A stretch of DNA of 64,000 bases from Dyadobacter sp. CY347 (GCF_021502655.1 NZ_JAKFFT010000006.1:1-64000), one strand, 5' to 3'. Positions 1 through 8,900 are shown, counted from the first letter of the stretch. Translations and numbers: made by a program. Notes: generated by a model not told the origin, from the sequence alone.

Positions 1-10
1 ACAAAGACCT

Positions 11-121
11 TGTTGGTGACTATTGGCCTGGTGTTCACCTCTTCCCATCCCGAACAGAGAAGTTAAGCCCAGAACCGCCGATGATACTTGGATCAAACCT
101 GGTAAAGTAGGTAGTCGCCAC
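11..121 (+). rRNA. rrf: 5S ribosomal RNA
   Basis: The segment contains the conserved 5S core CCGAACAGAGAAGTTAAG followed by a GCCGATGATACT-type arm. Its ends pair (TGGTGACTA with TAGTCGCCA), giving the 5S helix I of a molecule of about 110 nt. It is probably the last gene of an rRNA operon whose 23S and 16S genes lie left of the window. A rho-independent terminator follows within 20 nt. The exact ends are good to a few bases only. Confidence 0.93.
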
Positions 122-136
122 AATACCATTAATCTA

Positions 137-168
137 AAAGCCTCCCAGAAATGTGAGGCTTTTTTTTG
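137..168 (+). terminator. Terminator after 5S rRNA
   Basis: AAAAGCCTC and GAGGCTTTT form a hairpin around a short loop and are followed by a run of eight T. It probably ends the rRNA operon. Confidence 0.85.
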
Positions 169-169
169 T

Positions 170-591
170 GCCTATTAGCTCGTGTTTACCGCTTACCAGG
201 CCGAGAGGCGAAGTATGTACCTGCTCTCCCTAGCATAGAAGTTAGGTATGGCCGGCTAAGTTGATCAGCACCAAAAGTTATCGATTTAGGACGGAGTCTC
301 TCCCAACTAATACGAGGACCGAAATAACATCAACGGGCTCCTGCTAGAAGATTTACATTCGTTTCTCTGATTGAGTATTCTGCGAAACATCTTGGATATA
401 TAATGTAATGCGGCGCCATGATGACAGCCGGGATTGGAAGAAATACAGCTTTCTCATGTTTAAAGTTTGCGCCTATAAGGAGTCTTAATCGTAAAAGATA
501 AGCTTATCTATTGCGCAGCTGTGGGCTAATATATACGCTTTGATCAAATTGTTTATCAACCTCCAATTTGATTTTAAGAGGTCACAAATAG
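170..591. other. Gene-free interval between 5S rRNA and dxs
   Basis: No open reading frame with a plausible start or a recognisable product was seen here on either strand, and no tRNA fold was found. The only structure noticed is a perfect 8-bp inverted repeat, ATCAAATT at 543-550 and AATTTGAT at 565-572, followed by a short T run. It could be a weak hairpin. A decayed gene or an unrecognised small RNA cannot be excluded by reading alone. Confidence 0.5.
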
Positions 592-624
592 AAAAAGGCC
601 GCTTAAGTTTATTTAGCAGCCTTC
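592..624 (-). terminator. Terminator of dxs
   Basis: On the minus strand AAGGCTGC pairs with GCGGCCTT (one G-U pair) around a 12-13 nt loop, and five T follow. It lies about 20 nt beyond the dxs stop codon. Confidence 0.75.
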
Positions 625-645
625 GTCTTCCTATAATCGCCTAGT

Positions 646-2592
646 CTAATTCAAAACAACAGTCTTAGCAGAAGACTTGGTATCCATAAATTCGTGAACT
701 GTTTTGATAATGCCTTGTTCGTCTACACCACATTCTCGGTAAAGCTCGCTTGGTTCGCCGTGTTCGATGATGCTGTCTGGAATGCCTAGTCGTTTAATGG
801 TAGATGAATAACCGTTGTCGGCCATGAATTCCACCACTGCGCTGCCAAATCCGCCTTGTAAGCAGCCATCTTCTAAGGTTATGACTCTGTTATAGGTTTT
901 AAATATTTGGTGAAGTAGGGTTTCGTCTAATGGCTTTGCGAAGCGCATGTCAAATAACGCGGCTGATATGCCTTGATGTTCTAACTGTTCACAAGCTTTC
1001 AAAGCATAATTTCCCAACGGACCGAAAGATAGGAGGGCAAGATCCTCACCATTTTTCAGTTTTCTGCCCTTCCCAATCTCAATCTCTTCAAAAGGAGTAT
1101 TCCAATTTGGCATAACTCCTGATCCTCTCGGGTATCTGATCGTAAATGCTTGTTTGCCCGATTGGAAAGAATCTAACTGCGCAGTGTACATCAGGTTCCT
1201 GAGCTCCTGCTCATTCATCGGAGAAGAAACAACCATATTTGGAATGCAACGCATAAAAGCGATGTCATATAGCCCATGGTGCGTAGGCCCGTCTGCGCCC
1301 ACCAATCCTGCCCTGTCTAAACAAAATATGACCGGGAGCTCTTGAATGCAGACATCGTGAATAACCTGATCATATGCCCGTTGCATGAAAGTTGAATATA
1401 TATTACAATAAACAACTTCGCCCCTAGTTGCCATCCCGGCAGAGAATGTTACAGCATGCTGCTCAGCAATGCCGACGTCAAATGCTCTTTCCGGCATTAA
1501 CTCCATCATAATATTCAATGATGAACCAGATGGCATGGCTGGCGTTACTCCTACAATTTTTGGATTTTGCTTTGCAAGCTCAACAATGGTGTTCCCAAAA
1601 ACATCCTGATATTTCGGTGCTTGGGGCTGATCGTAAACCTTTATTTTAATTTCTCCGGTGATCTTATCGAAAATCCCGGGTGAATGCCATTTGGTTTGAT
1701 CTTTTTCAGCAGGACCGTAACCTTTTCCTTTTACAGTAAGGCAATGCAATAATTTTGGTCCCGGAATGCTTTTAAGGTCTTTTAAAACCTCCGTAAGATG
1801 GCTAATATCATTGCCGTCAATTGGTCCAAAATATCTAAGGCCTAATGATTCAAAAAGATTGCTTTGACGAAGAATGGCCGTTTTCATAACCGTTTCTACT
1901 TTGGAAACGATCTCCTGAGCGCTTTTGCCAAAATTGCTCATCTTCCCAAGCATATTCCAAACCTCGTCCCTGAACTTGTTATAAGTTTGAGAAGTGGTGA
2001 TATCGGTCAAATATTCTTTAAGCGCACCAACATTCGGGTCAATAGCCATGCAATTATCATTCAAGATGATAAGCAGGTTAGAATCTGTTGCTCCGGCGTG
2101 GTTCATGCCTTCAAAGGCCATTCCCGCGGTCATCGCGCCGTCCCCTATAATGGCGATATGTTGTCTTTCGAAATTTTTCTCTAATGCGGATGCAACTGCC
2201 ATTCCCAATGCAGACGAAATAGAAGTAGACGAATGCCCTACTCCAAATGCATCGTAAATGCTTTCACTGCGTCTCGGAAAGCCGGAAAGACCTCCATAAG
2301 TGCGGTTGGAATGAAAATTATCCCGTCTGCCAGTCAAAATTTTGTGACCGTAAGCCTGATGACCTACATCCCAAACCATCTGATCGTCCGGTGTATTGAA
2401 CACATAATGAAGCGCGACGCTGAGCTCAACAACGCCCAGGCTCGCACCAAAATGTCCGCCATAGACGGAAACATTATCAATGATATATTGACGTAATTCG
2501 TTACATACTTGTGGAAGCTGGGAACTGTCTAACTTTCGTAAGTCCTCAGGGGAATCAATCTTAGCTAATAATTTCCCAGGTTTTATAAGCAT
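646..2592 (-). CDS. dxs: 1-deoxy-D-xylulose-5-phosphate synthase
   Basis: The enzyme condenses pyruvate and glyceraldehyde 3-phosphate with thiamine diphosphate in the first step of the MEP isoprenoid pathway. The later-step gene dxr is also in this window. The product of about 648 residues shows the DVGHQAYGHKILTGR segment, the thiamine-binding GDGAMTAGMAFEGMNHAG stretch, GIAEQHAVTFSAGMA and DRAGLVGADGPTHHGLYD, all in family order and at normal length. The frame also opens at a TTG six bases upstream, but the ATG at 2592 gives the usual N-terminus MLIKPGKLL, so it was chosen. A TAATTTTG promoter element lies upstream and a terminator downstream, so it is probably a single-gene unit. Confidence 0.97.
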   Translation of the reverse strand: MLIKPGKLLAKIDSPEDLRKLDSSQLPQVCNELRQYIIDNVSVYGGHFGASLGVVELSVALHYVFNTPDDQMVWDVGHQAYGHKILTGRRDNFHSNRTYGGLSGFPRRSESIYDAFGVGHSSTSISSALGMAVASALEKNFERQHIAIIGDGAMTAGMAFEGMNHAGATDSNLLIILNDNCMAIDPNVGALKEYLTDITTSQTYNKFRDEVWNMLGKMSNFGKSAQEIVSKVETVMKTAILRQSNLFESLGLRYFGPIDGNDISHLTEVLKDLKSIPGPKLLHCLTVKGKGYGPAEKDQTKWHSPGIFDKITGEIKIKVYDQPQAPKYQDVFGNTIVELAKQNPKIVGVTPAMPSGSSLNIMMELMPERAFDVGIAEQHAVTFSAGMATRGEVVYCNIYSTFMQRAYDQVIHDVCIQELPVIFCLDRAGLVGADGPTHHGLYDIAFMRCIPNMVVSSPMNEQELRNLMYTAQLDSFQSGKQAFTIRYPRGSGVMPNWNTPFEEIEIGKGRKLKNGEDLALLSFGPLGNYALKACEQLEHQGISAALFDMRFAKPLDETLLHQIFKTYNRVITLEDGCLQGGFGSAVVEFMADNGYSSTIKRLGIPDSIIEHGEPSELYRECGVDEQGIIKTVHEFMDTKSSAKTVVLN

Positions 2593-2634
2593 ATTCAAGC
2601 TTTTGAAATCAAATTTTTGCGGAATTTATGCAGA

Positions 2635-2642
2635 CAAAATTA
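2635..2642 (-). promoter_or_regulatory. Bacteroidota -7 box for dxs
   Basis: The minus strand reads TAATTTTG, an exact TAnnTTTG match. It would start transcription about 35 nt before the chosen dxs ATG. Confidence 0.5.
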
Positions 2643-2668
2643 AGCAAATAAGGACATTAAGTCCGACT

Positions 2669-3586
2669 TTATTTTTGCTGACTTGCCTTGAACAGCTTTT
2701 GCTTTTCTTCTCTCGTCAAACTTTCGTAGCCCGATTTTGAAATTTTATCCAATATAGAGTCAATTTCCGTTTGATCAGGCATTTCAATTGTTCCCGACGA
2801 TGATGCAGACGAGTAAACACTTGTGCTTCGGTAAACTTGTCTTTCGCGATAAGTAACCTGCATAGAAGGACGTTTACGGAATAACCGAGACCAGACATTC
2901 ATAACGGCATATAGCGGCTTGCCAAGGTCCGTTCCGCTTTGCAACAGTTTGATAAATACATACCCAACAAAAGCACCACCTAAATGTGCCAGATTACCTC
3001 CGGCATTTGGACCAACAGTTTGAGCAAGAGAAAGGATAATGTAAAAAAGTGCAATGAATTTTATCCTGATCGGCCCTAAGAAAATAAGGTTGAAAGTGTA
3101 GTTAGGAAGCAATGTAGAAGCTCCTACTGCCACAGAAAACGCCGCCGCCGAAGCACCCAGCATTCTGGATCCTTCCACATGGGCCTGGAAGTAAGGCAAG
3201 GCATTATAAAGAACAATGTAAATCAATCCGCCCGCGATTCCACCGAGCATATATAGCGCTATCACGCGCTTTGCACCCAGATATTCATCAATAAGCTTTC
3301 CAAACCAATAAAGGAAGAGCATATTAAACAGAATATGGAAAATATCATCGTGTGTGAAAAAATAGGTGATCAGCGTCCAGGGCCTGTACAAAAACTCATT
3401 GGTTGCAGCAGGAAGTTGCACCGTGTTAATCACTGCATTGTAAACATTTGCAGATTGAGAAAGAGTCAGAATAATCTTTAATAGCAGCAAAGTCAGGAAG
3501 ACCGCCACATTAACGAGGATTATCTTTACAAGTGCATTCTCTGATTTGGCAAACTCCCTCTTTACGTCATCAACAATATTGCTCAT
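2669..3586 (-). CDS. Rhomboid family intramembrane serine protease
   Basis: This is a multi-pass membrane protein of 305 residues. It has the rhomboid features HILFN (His84, Asn88) in helix 2, the nucleophile motif GASA (Ser146) and the catalytic AHLGG (His201). Rhomboids cleave transmembrane substrates inside the bilayer. The residue after the catalytic Ser is Ala rather than the common Gly, a tolerated variation but a departure from the neighbour. A hydrophilic tail of about 90 residues follows the last helix. It lies 3 nt downstream of a second rhomboid gene on the same strand, so the two are almost certainly cotranscribed. The substrate cannot be told from the sequence. Confidence 0.9.
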   Translation of the reverse strand: MSNIVDDVKREFAKSENALVKIILVNVAVFLTLLLLKIILTLSQSANVYNAVINTVQLPAATNEFLYRPWTLITYFFTHDDIFHILFNMLFLYWFGKLIDEYLGAKRVIALYMLGGIAGGLIYIVLYNALPYFQAHVEGSRMLGASAAAFSVAVGASTLLPNYTFNLIFLGPIRIKFIALFYIILSLAQTVGPNAGGNLAHLGGAFVGYVFIKLLQSGTDLGKPLYAVMNVWSRLFRKRPSMQVTYRERQVYRSTSVYSSASSSGTIEMPDQTEIDSILDKISKSGYESLTREEKQKLFKASQQK

Positions 3587-3589
3587 CTC

Positions 3590-4375
3590 TCAATAGAAAT
3601 TTGTTCTTTGCGTATTCCAGTAACGCAATAATATATATGCAAATAGCATTCCTCCTATGTGTGCAAAATGCGCCACATTGTCTGACTGAGCATTCTGAAA
3701 TCCTGCGTATAATTCGTACAGACCGTAAAAAGCAACGAAATATTTAGCCTTAATCGGGAACGGAACAAAAAGGAGGAAAAGCTCAGTATTCGGAAACAAT
3801 AAACCAAACGCCATTAGGATGCCGAAAATTGCTCCGGAAGCACCAACCAAAGGCGTATTAATCAAACTTTGATAATAAGAATTTACGAAATCTACACTTT
3901 GTTGAATGTAGCCAGAATTTGTTGGATTGTCTTCAAACTTATTTAAAAAATCAAGGTTGGCTTCGTAAATTCTTTCAGCATGTTTGCTCATGAAATCCAC
4001 GAGTCCGTCCGGGGTTGGATTTTGAGTAAATATTTCAACAGCCTGCCTAACCTGGTTGTTTTCAAAATAATCAATCCCGGTGAAAAGCATTCCTGCTCCT
4101 ATGCCTGTAAAAAAGTAAAAAAACAGAAATTTCTTAGGTCCCCAACCCCGTTCCAGCAATGGTCCGAACATGAATAAACCAAACATATTGCTGAACAAAT
4201 GCCCGAAACTTCCATGCAGGAACATATATGTTACAAACTGGAAAGGCAGAAATGCGGGAGAAAACAACGACCGCAGCGCAAAGACATTCGTAAGATTAAA
4301 AATGTAGGAATCGACTACAAAAAAGAGAATATTAAGAATAAGTAAGTTCTTGACAGTAGGGGTTATGGATAACAT
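3590..4375 (-). CDS. Rhomboid family intramembrane serine protease
   Basis: This second rhomboid has 261 residues and is the upstream gene of the pair. It shows FGHLFSN in helix 2, the canonical GASG nucleophile motif (Ser180) and AHIGG with the catalytic His239. Between helices 3 and 4 it carries an insert of about 70 residues (roughly 103-175) that is hydrophilic and partly acidic. The paralogue next door lacks this insert, which may give substrate selectivity. It ends 3 nt before the next rhomboid gene and lies 55 nt downstream of mutL, which may share the transcript. Confidence 0.9.
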   Translation of the reverse strand: MLSITPTVKNLLILNILFFVVDSYIFNLTNVFALRSLFSPAFLPFQFVTYMFLHGSFGHLFSNMFGLFMFGPLLERGWGPKKFLFFYFFTGIGAGMLFTGIDYFENNQVRQAVEIFTQNPTPDGLVDFMSKHAERIYEANLDFLNKFEDNPTNSGYIQQSVDFVNSYYQSLINTPLVGASGAIFGILMAFGLLFPNTELFLLFVPFPIKAKYFVAFYGLYELYAGFQNAQSDNVAHFAHIGGMLFAYILLRYWNTQRTNFY

Positions 4376-4430
4376 ATTTTGTGTTTAATCAAGATTTATT
4401 CAATAACTGATGACCCTATATTTTTGTTCG

Positions 4431-6317
4431 TCAGGCTTTAAATATACTGGTAAGTTTATCCATTGTGAGCAAAACAATGATTGCTTCTCCACTGGGCGTT
4501 CTGTTAGGGTCTGTGGATGCAAAAAGCTGGTCAATTAATGTGTGGATTTCGACAAATGAAAGCTTCACTGCATAGCGAACCGAAAAACGTCTCGCCAACG
4601 AACGTGAAAGGCTTTCCGGTTTATTTAATTTAAGGTCAGAATAGCTTTGTTTAAGTTGCTCGATCAACTCTTCAAAAAGATCCTGCTCACTTTCTTCCGG
4701 TAAATCCGCCGGAATACCCCGAATGATCAGCTCATTGGATCCAAACTCATCAAATTCAAATCCCAGGCTTCTGATTTCTTTTTTCGTCTCATTCACAAGC
4801 TGCATATCCGAATGCGTCAGCCTGATCGTTTTCGGAAAAAGCAGTTGCTGGCAAGCGCCATTTCGGTTCGTAAGCATCTTACGATATCGTTCGTAGAGGA
4901 TCCGTTCATAAGCGGCCTTCTGATCGATTAACATAATGCCGTCCTTCACTTGCGAAAGAATGTATCGGTTATGAAGCTGAAAAAGCACTGCATCGCTTTC
5001 AGGCGCAGAAATAACCTCCGAGGCCATTCTGTTGATCTTGCTGGCAATGGTTTTGGGCTGCTCCTGAAAAGAGGGCCTGGACACCGTGGTTGCGTTAATT
5101 TCAAATGCAGCCAGCTCCCGGTTACGGTCCTCTGTATTTTGAAGTCCTTCAAAGAGTTTATTCCAATTGGTAAGGTTCGATCTGGACTGTCCGCCCTCGC
5201 TTTTTTTCGATTGCGCCGCCCAGTCAGGCATAACGGTTCTTGGAATCAAATTATGGTTTTGATCAGATGATGTTGGGTTCAGAAAATTAATATTATCATC
5301 AAAATCAATGGATTGAGATAAATTATAAACGCCCACAGCCTTTTTCACCGCAGCCATTACAATGGCATACACTGACTTCTCGTCATCAAATTTGATCTCC
5401 GTTTTCGTCGGATGAATGTTTATATCAATGTGTGAAGGATCAATTTCAATGAAGAGGACGTAAAATGGATGGCTTCCTTCCGGAATAGTGCCGTCAAATG
5501 CGCTGATAACCGCATGGTGCATATAACTATGCTTCACATAGCGATCGTTCACAAAAAAGAACTGCTCGCCGCGTGTCTTTCTGGCAAATTCAGGTTTGCC
5601 AATGTATCCCCGAACGCTGATGTAGGACGTATCTTCCTGGCAAAAAGCAAGTTGCTCCCGATAACTCTTGCCATAAATGTCCACAATCCTCTTCACCAAC
5701 TTGCCTGATTGCAGGTTGAAAACCTCCGTATCATTATGGTGCAATGTGAAAGCAACCTGTGGATGCGCTAGCGCAACGCGTTGAAATTCGTCCAGAACAT
5801 GCCGCATTTCAACCGAATTGGATTTCAGGAAGTTCCGTCGCGCAGGAACATTAAAAAACAGGTTCTTAACCGACAAGTTTGTCCCTTTCAAACAAGCCAC
5901 TGCTTCCTGTGCCTTGATTTCCGAACCGTCGATCCGGATCATTGTACCTAATTCGTCGAATTCCTGGCGTGTCCTGAGCTCGACCTGCGCAATAGCGGCA
6001 ATAGACGCAAGCGCCTCGCCGCGAAAACCCATTGTCCTGATCCTGAACAGATCTTCCGACTGCCGGATCTTGGAAGTAGCATGCCGCTCGAAGCTCATCC
6101 GGGCATCCGTTTCAGACATTCCGGAACCGTCGTCTATGATCTGGATCAATGTCCTTCCGGCTTCTTTCAAAATAACCTGCACATGGTTCGCCTTCGCATC
6201 AATGGCATTTTCCATAAGCTCTTTCACCACCGATGCAGGTCGCTGAACAACCTCGCCGGCGGCAATTTGATTGGCTATGGAATCTGGTAATAATTGTATG
6301 ATGTCGGAAGACGGCAT
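4431..6317 (-). CDS. mutL: DNA mismatch repair protein MutL
   Basis: MutL is the GHKL-type ATPase that links MutS mismatch recognition to strand removal. The product has 628 residues, and its N-terminal ATPase motifs are all visible: ENAIDA at 37-42, DDGSGM at 62-67 and GFRGEAL at 97-103. A low-complexity linker of about 100 residues precedes the C-terminal dimerisation domain. The site matching the MutL endonuclease motif DQHA(X)2E(X)4E reads DQKAAYERILYE from Asp465, so the metal-ligand His is Lys. The nicking activity is therefore uncertain. The start MPSSDIIQLLP is typical of the family. Confidence 0.96.
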   Translation of the reverse strand: MPSSDIIQLLPDSIANQIAAGEVVQRPASVVKELMENAIDAKANHVQVILKEAGRTLIQIIDDGSGMSETDARMSFERHATSKIRQSEDLFRIRTMGFRGEALASIAAIAQVELRTRQEFDELGTMIRIDGSEIKAQEAVACLKGTNLSVKNLFFNVPARRNFLKSNSVEMRHVLDEFQRVALAHPQVAFTLHHNDTEVFNLQSGKLVKRIVDIYGKSYREQLAFCQEDTSYISVRGYIGKPEFARKTRGEQFFFVNDRYVKHSYMHHAVISAFDGTIPEGSHPFYVLFIEIDPSHIDINIHPTKTEIKFDDEKSVYAIVMAAVKKAVGVYNLSQSIDFDDNINFLNPTSSDQNHNLIPRTVMPDWAAQSKKSEGGQSRSNLTNWNKLFEGLQNTEDRNRELAAFEINATTVSRPSFQEQPKTIASKINRMASEVISAPESDAVLFQLHNRYILSQVKDGIMLIDQKAAYERILYERYRKMLTNRNGACQQLLFPKTIRLTHSDMQLVNETKKEIRSLGFEFDEFGSNELIIRGIPADLPEESEQDLFEELIEQLKQSYSDLKLNKPESLSRSLARRFSVRYAVKLSFVEIHTLIDQLFASTDPNRTPSGEAIIVLLTMDKLTSIFKA

Positions 6318-6489
6318 GTCGGAATTTTGATTTATTTAACTATAACAAATAAACAAAATTTTTTTAAGAGCGGGTTCAATTTTGGCGGGTAGCAAGCTTG
6401 TAGTGGTGACTTTTAGTAGAAACTACAATAGAATAATTACATTGTTTATAAAAATTTTCTACATTTTTAGAACGTTTTTAGAGAATTAC

Positions 6490-6521
6490 TTTGTTGAGAA
6501 TAAATAAAAACGCTAACTTGG
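6490..6521 (+). promoter_or_regulatory. Possible promoter of the 54-codon gene
   Basis: TTTG at 6490-6493 is followed after 20 nt by TAACTTGG at 6514-6521. This matches the Bacteroidota TTTG / TAnnTTTG promoter with one mismatch and lies 36 nt upstream of the small reading frame. Confidence 0.35.
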
Positions 6522-6557
6522 GATATCAAACTCCTATGTTAATAACCTGAACCTGAT

Positions 6558-6722
6558 ATGAAAACGCCAATTTCAAAACGATTTAACTTTACGATGGCAT
6601 TGCAGTGGCTGATATTTTTGCCAATTATTCTGCCGCTCTGCATAATCTTCGGCGCTATCGAAGGCGTTGTAAAAATGGTCGAAAAAATGGCCCAGCGAAT
6701 GTGGATGGATATGGAATTATAA
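6558..6722 (+). CDS. Small membrane protein, 54 residues
   Basis: An ATG-started frame encodes 54 residues. A basic N-terminus (MKTPISKRFNF) is followed by one hydrophobic segment of about 22 residues (13-34, rich in Leu, Ile and Pro) and an amphipathic Met-rich tail with KMVEKMAQRMW. It sits alone between a promoter-like element and a strong hairpin terminator 20 nt past its stop, which supports a real transcription unit. The family was not recognised. The topology suggests a single-pass inner-membrane peptide; a regulatory or toxin-like role is only speculation. Confidence 0.55.
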   Translation: MKTPISKRFNFTMALQWLIFLPIILPLCIIFGAIEGVVKMVEKMAQRMWMDMEL

Positions 6723-6742
6723 AACCAAAGCATATATCAAGA

Positions 6743-6779
6743 AAAAGCCCGGTGTGTGAACATCGGGCTTTTTGCTTTT
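6743..6779. terminator. Bidirectional terminator
   Basis: AAAAAGCCCG and CGGGCTTTTT form a long hairpin with T runs on both strands. It can serve the small plus-strand gene and the convergent nagB-type gene that ends at 6791. Confidence 0.85.
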
Positions 6780-6790
6780 ATCATTAAAAC

Positions 6791-8767
6791 TTAGAATTTC
6801 CATCTCACAAAAGCTTCCATCGCTTCGTATTCCGCTAATCCAAGTTCGTCGTACAAATGTGCAGTTGCGCGGTTACGCTCTTCCGCACGCTGCCAGAATT
6901 CCCTCGAATCTTCGCCCTGGAACACAACGCCGTCTTTTTGAGACTGGTGTTTGAAAATCCCCTGACGTTTTTTCAAAACCTGATCCGGGCTCATTGGAAC
7001 AGCCATTTCGATTTCATAGATATCCCATTCAGCCCATGCGCCGCGGTATAACCATACCCAGCAATCCTTCATGAAGTTTTTATGTTTCGAACGCTGTAAT
7101 GCAGCCTCAATAGCGTCCCAGCACACTTTATGCGTTCCGTGCGGATCGGCGAAATCACCTGCTGCATAAATTTGATGAGGTTTAATTTCTTCGATCAGGT
7201 TTTCAATGATCTTAATGTCCTCTTCACCAATCGGTTTTTTCTGAACCGTTCCTGTTTCGTAAAAAGGCATGTTGAGGAAGTGCGCCTGGGTGGTGGGTAT
7301 GCCTACGAACCGGCAAGTCGCCTTCGCTTCTCCCTGGCGAAGCAGTCCTTTCACTTTCCGGATCTCCGGCGTGTCGATCTCACTGTCCTTAGTATGTTTC
7401 AAAAACTCCTTCGCATCCAGGAAAAGCTGGTTTGCCTGCGGGCTCTCGATTCCAAAACCTTTATTAAAGTCAACTACGAAATCGATGAAACGCAATGCTT
7501 CATCATCGGCAACGGCAATGTTACCGGAAGTTTGATAAGCCACATGCACTTCATGTCCCTGATCCACCAATCGCTGGAATGTTCCACCCATGGATATAAT
7601 GTCGTCGTCCGGGTGCGGGCTGAAAATCAACACGCGCTTTTTGGATGGCTGCGCTCTTTCAGGACGGTGCGTGTCGTCTGCATTAGGCTTACCGCCCGGC
7701 CATCCCGTAATGGTATGTTGTAATTGGTTAAATACATTGATATTGATCTCATAGCCGGAACCATATTGGGCCAGCAAATCGCTCATACCATTATCATTGT
7801 AATCTTTATCCGTCAGTTTAAGGATTGGCTTGTTCAGCGAGCTCGACAAATGAGTGATCGCCTTTTTGATCATTTTATTATCCCAAACCACCGAGTCAAC
7901 GGCCCATGGCGTCTTAATGCGGGTAAGTTCGGAAGCCGCGCTTTCGTCCACAACGAAAGAAACGTCCGGATGTGCTTGCAAGTAAGATGCGGGGTTCAGT
8001 TCCGTCACCGGACCTTCAACAGCTCCGCGGATCACCGAAGCTTTTCTTTCACCCCAAGCCAGAAGAACAATGCGGCGTGCATTCAAAATAGGCGCAACAC
8101 CCAATGTAATCGCTTTACGGGGCACATTATGCAATCCGCCAAATTCCATCCCTGCCGCAACGCGGGTTGAATGGTCGAGCGTGATCAGCCTCGTGCGTGA
8201 ATTGATCAGCGAGCCCGGTTCGTTAAAACCAATGTGACCATTTCCCCCAATCCCCAAAAGCTGGAAATCCAGGCCGCCAACGGCATTTATTTTATTTTCA
8301 TAAGATGTGCAGTAATCGCGTAGCAAAGCTGGCGGAACGGTGCCGTCCGGAAGAAAATAGTTTTCTTTCGGAATGTCAACGTGGTCGAACAGCTGCTCTT
8401 TCATGAACCGGTGGTAACTGTAAATCGATTCCGGCTCCATTTGGTAATATTCATCCAGGTTGAATGAAATTACGTTCTTAAAACTCAAACCTTCTTCCCT
8501 GTGCATGCGCACGAGAATCGCATAAACAGTTTTTGGTGAAGATCCAGTCGCTAAGCCCAAAACACATTTCTTACCCTCTTTTTGCTTCTGGCGGATCAAA
8601 TCAGCGATTTCCCTTGCTACTGCATTGGAAGCCTCTTTGGAATCGGCGAAAATCTGAGTTGGTATTTTTTCGTAGGTGATTGGCTGTCCTATCGTTCCGG
8701 GTGTTCCTTTCCCGTTGTTGGAAGCTTGCATCAAAATTGTTTGTGAATTCACCGATTGCTGGCTCAT
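6791..8767 (-). CDS. nagB: Glucosamine-6-phosphate deaminase fused to a PIG-L deacetylase domain
   Basis: The N-terminal part (about residues 30-290) is a NagB-type deaminase that converts glucosamine 6-phosphate to fructose 6-phosphate and ammonia. It shows LATGSSPK, NLDEYY, the acid-rich ESIYSYHRFM and GIGGNGHIGFNEPG. The C-terminal part (about 370-620) is a PIG-L/LmbE domain with the zinc motif SPHPDDD and a later DFADPHGTHK. PIG-L enzymes remove acetyl groups from N-acetylglucosamine derivatives, so the 658-residue protein may couple deacetylation with deamination. That coupling is inference; the two-domain architecture occurs in other Bacteroidota. A TATTTTTG promoter box lies upstream, divergent from glyA. 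Confidence 0.93.
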   Translation of the reverse strand: MSQQSVNSQTILMQASNNGKGTPGTIGQPITYEKIPTQIFADSKEASNAVAREIADLIRQKQKEGKKCVLGLATGSSPKTVYAILVRMHREEGLSFKNVISFNLDEYYQMEPESIYSYHRFMKEQLFDHVDIPKENYFLPDGTVPPALLRDYCTSYENKINAVGGLDFQLLGIGGNGHIGFNEPGSLINSRTRLITLDHSTRVAAGMEFGGLHNVPRKAITLGVAPILNARRIVLLAWGERKASVIRGAVEGPVTELNPASYLQAHPDVSFVVDESAASELTRIKTPWAVDSVVWDNKMIKKAITHLSSSLNKPILKLTDKDYNDNGMSDLLAQYGSGYEININVFNQLQHTITGWPGGKPNADDTHRPERAQPSKKRVLIFSPHPDDDIISMGGTFQRLVDQGHEVHVAYQTSGNIAVADDEALRFIDFVVDFNKGFGIESPQANQLFLDAKEFLKHTKDSEIDTPEIRKVKGLLRQGEAKATCRFVGIPTTQAHFLNMPFYETGTVQKKPIGEEDIKIIENLIEEIKPHQIYAAGDFADPHGTHKVCWDAIEAALQRSKHKNFMKDCWVWLYRGAWAEWDIYEIEMAVPMSPDQVLKKRQGIFKHQSQKDGVVFQGEDSREFWQRAEERNRATAHLYDELGLAEYEAMEAFVRWKF

Positions 8768-8825
8768 ATTATGCTTGAAGTTATTTATTAAGAGTTTATG
8801 AATAGACAGGGTAGGAAATCAGGAG

Positions 8826-8833
8826 CAAAAATA
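8826..8833 (-). promoter_or_regulatory. Bacteroidota -7 box for nagB
   Basis: The minus strand reads TATTTTTG about 60 nt before the nagB start codon. It is divergent from the glyA promoter 60 nt away. Confidence 0.45.
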
Positions 8834-8892
8834 CAACTCAAAACGAATATTATTAAAAAAATTTAAAAAATAAACGCATCCAGAAATATTCT

Positions 8893-8900
8893 TATTTTTG
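8893..8900 (+). promoter_or_regulatory. Bacteroidota -7 box for glyA
   Basis: TATTTTTG matches TAnnTTTG and predicts a transcript start near 8907. This lies downstream of the first in-frame start at 8898 and therefore favours ATG 8946 as the glyA start. Confidence 0.55.

Noticed and set aside
7130-7723. A 197-codon frame opposite the nagB/PIG-L fusion
   Set aside because: It lies wholly antisense to a gene with clear motifs and has no recognisable product of its own. It is a shadow frame.
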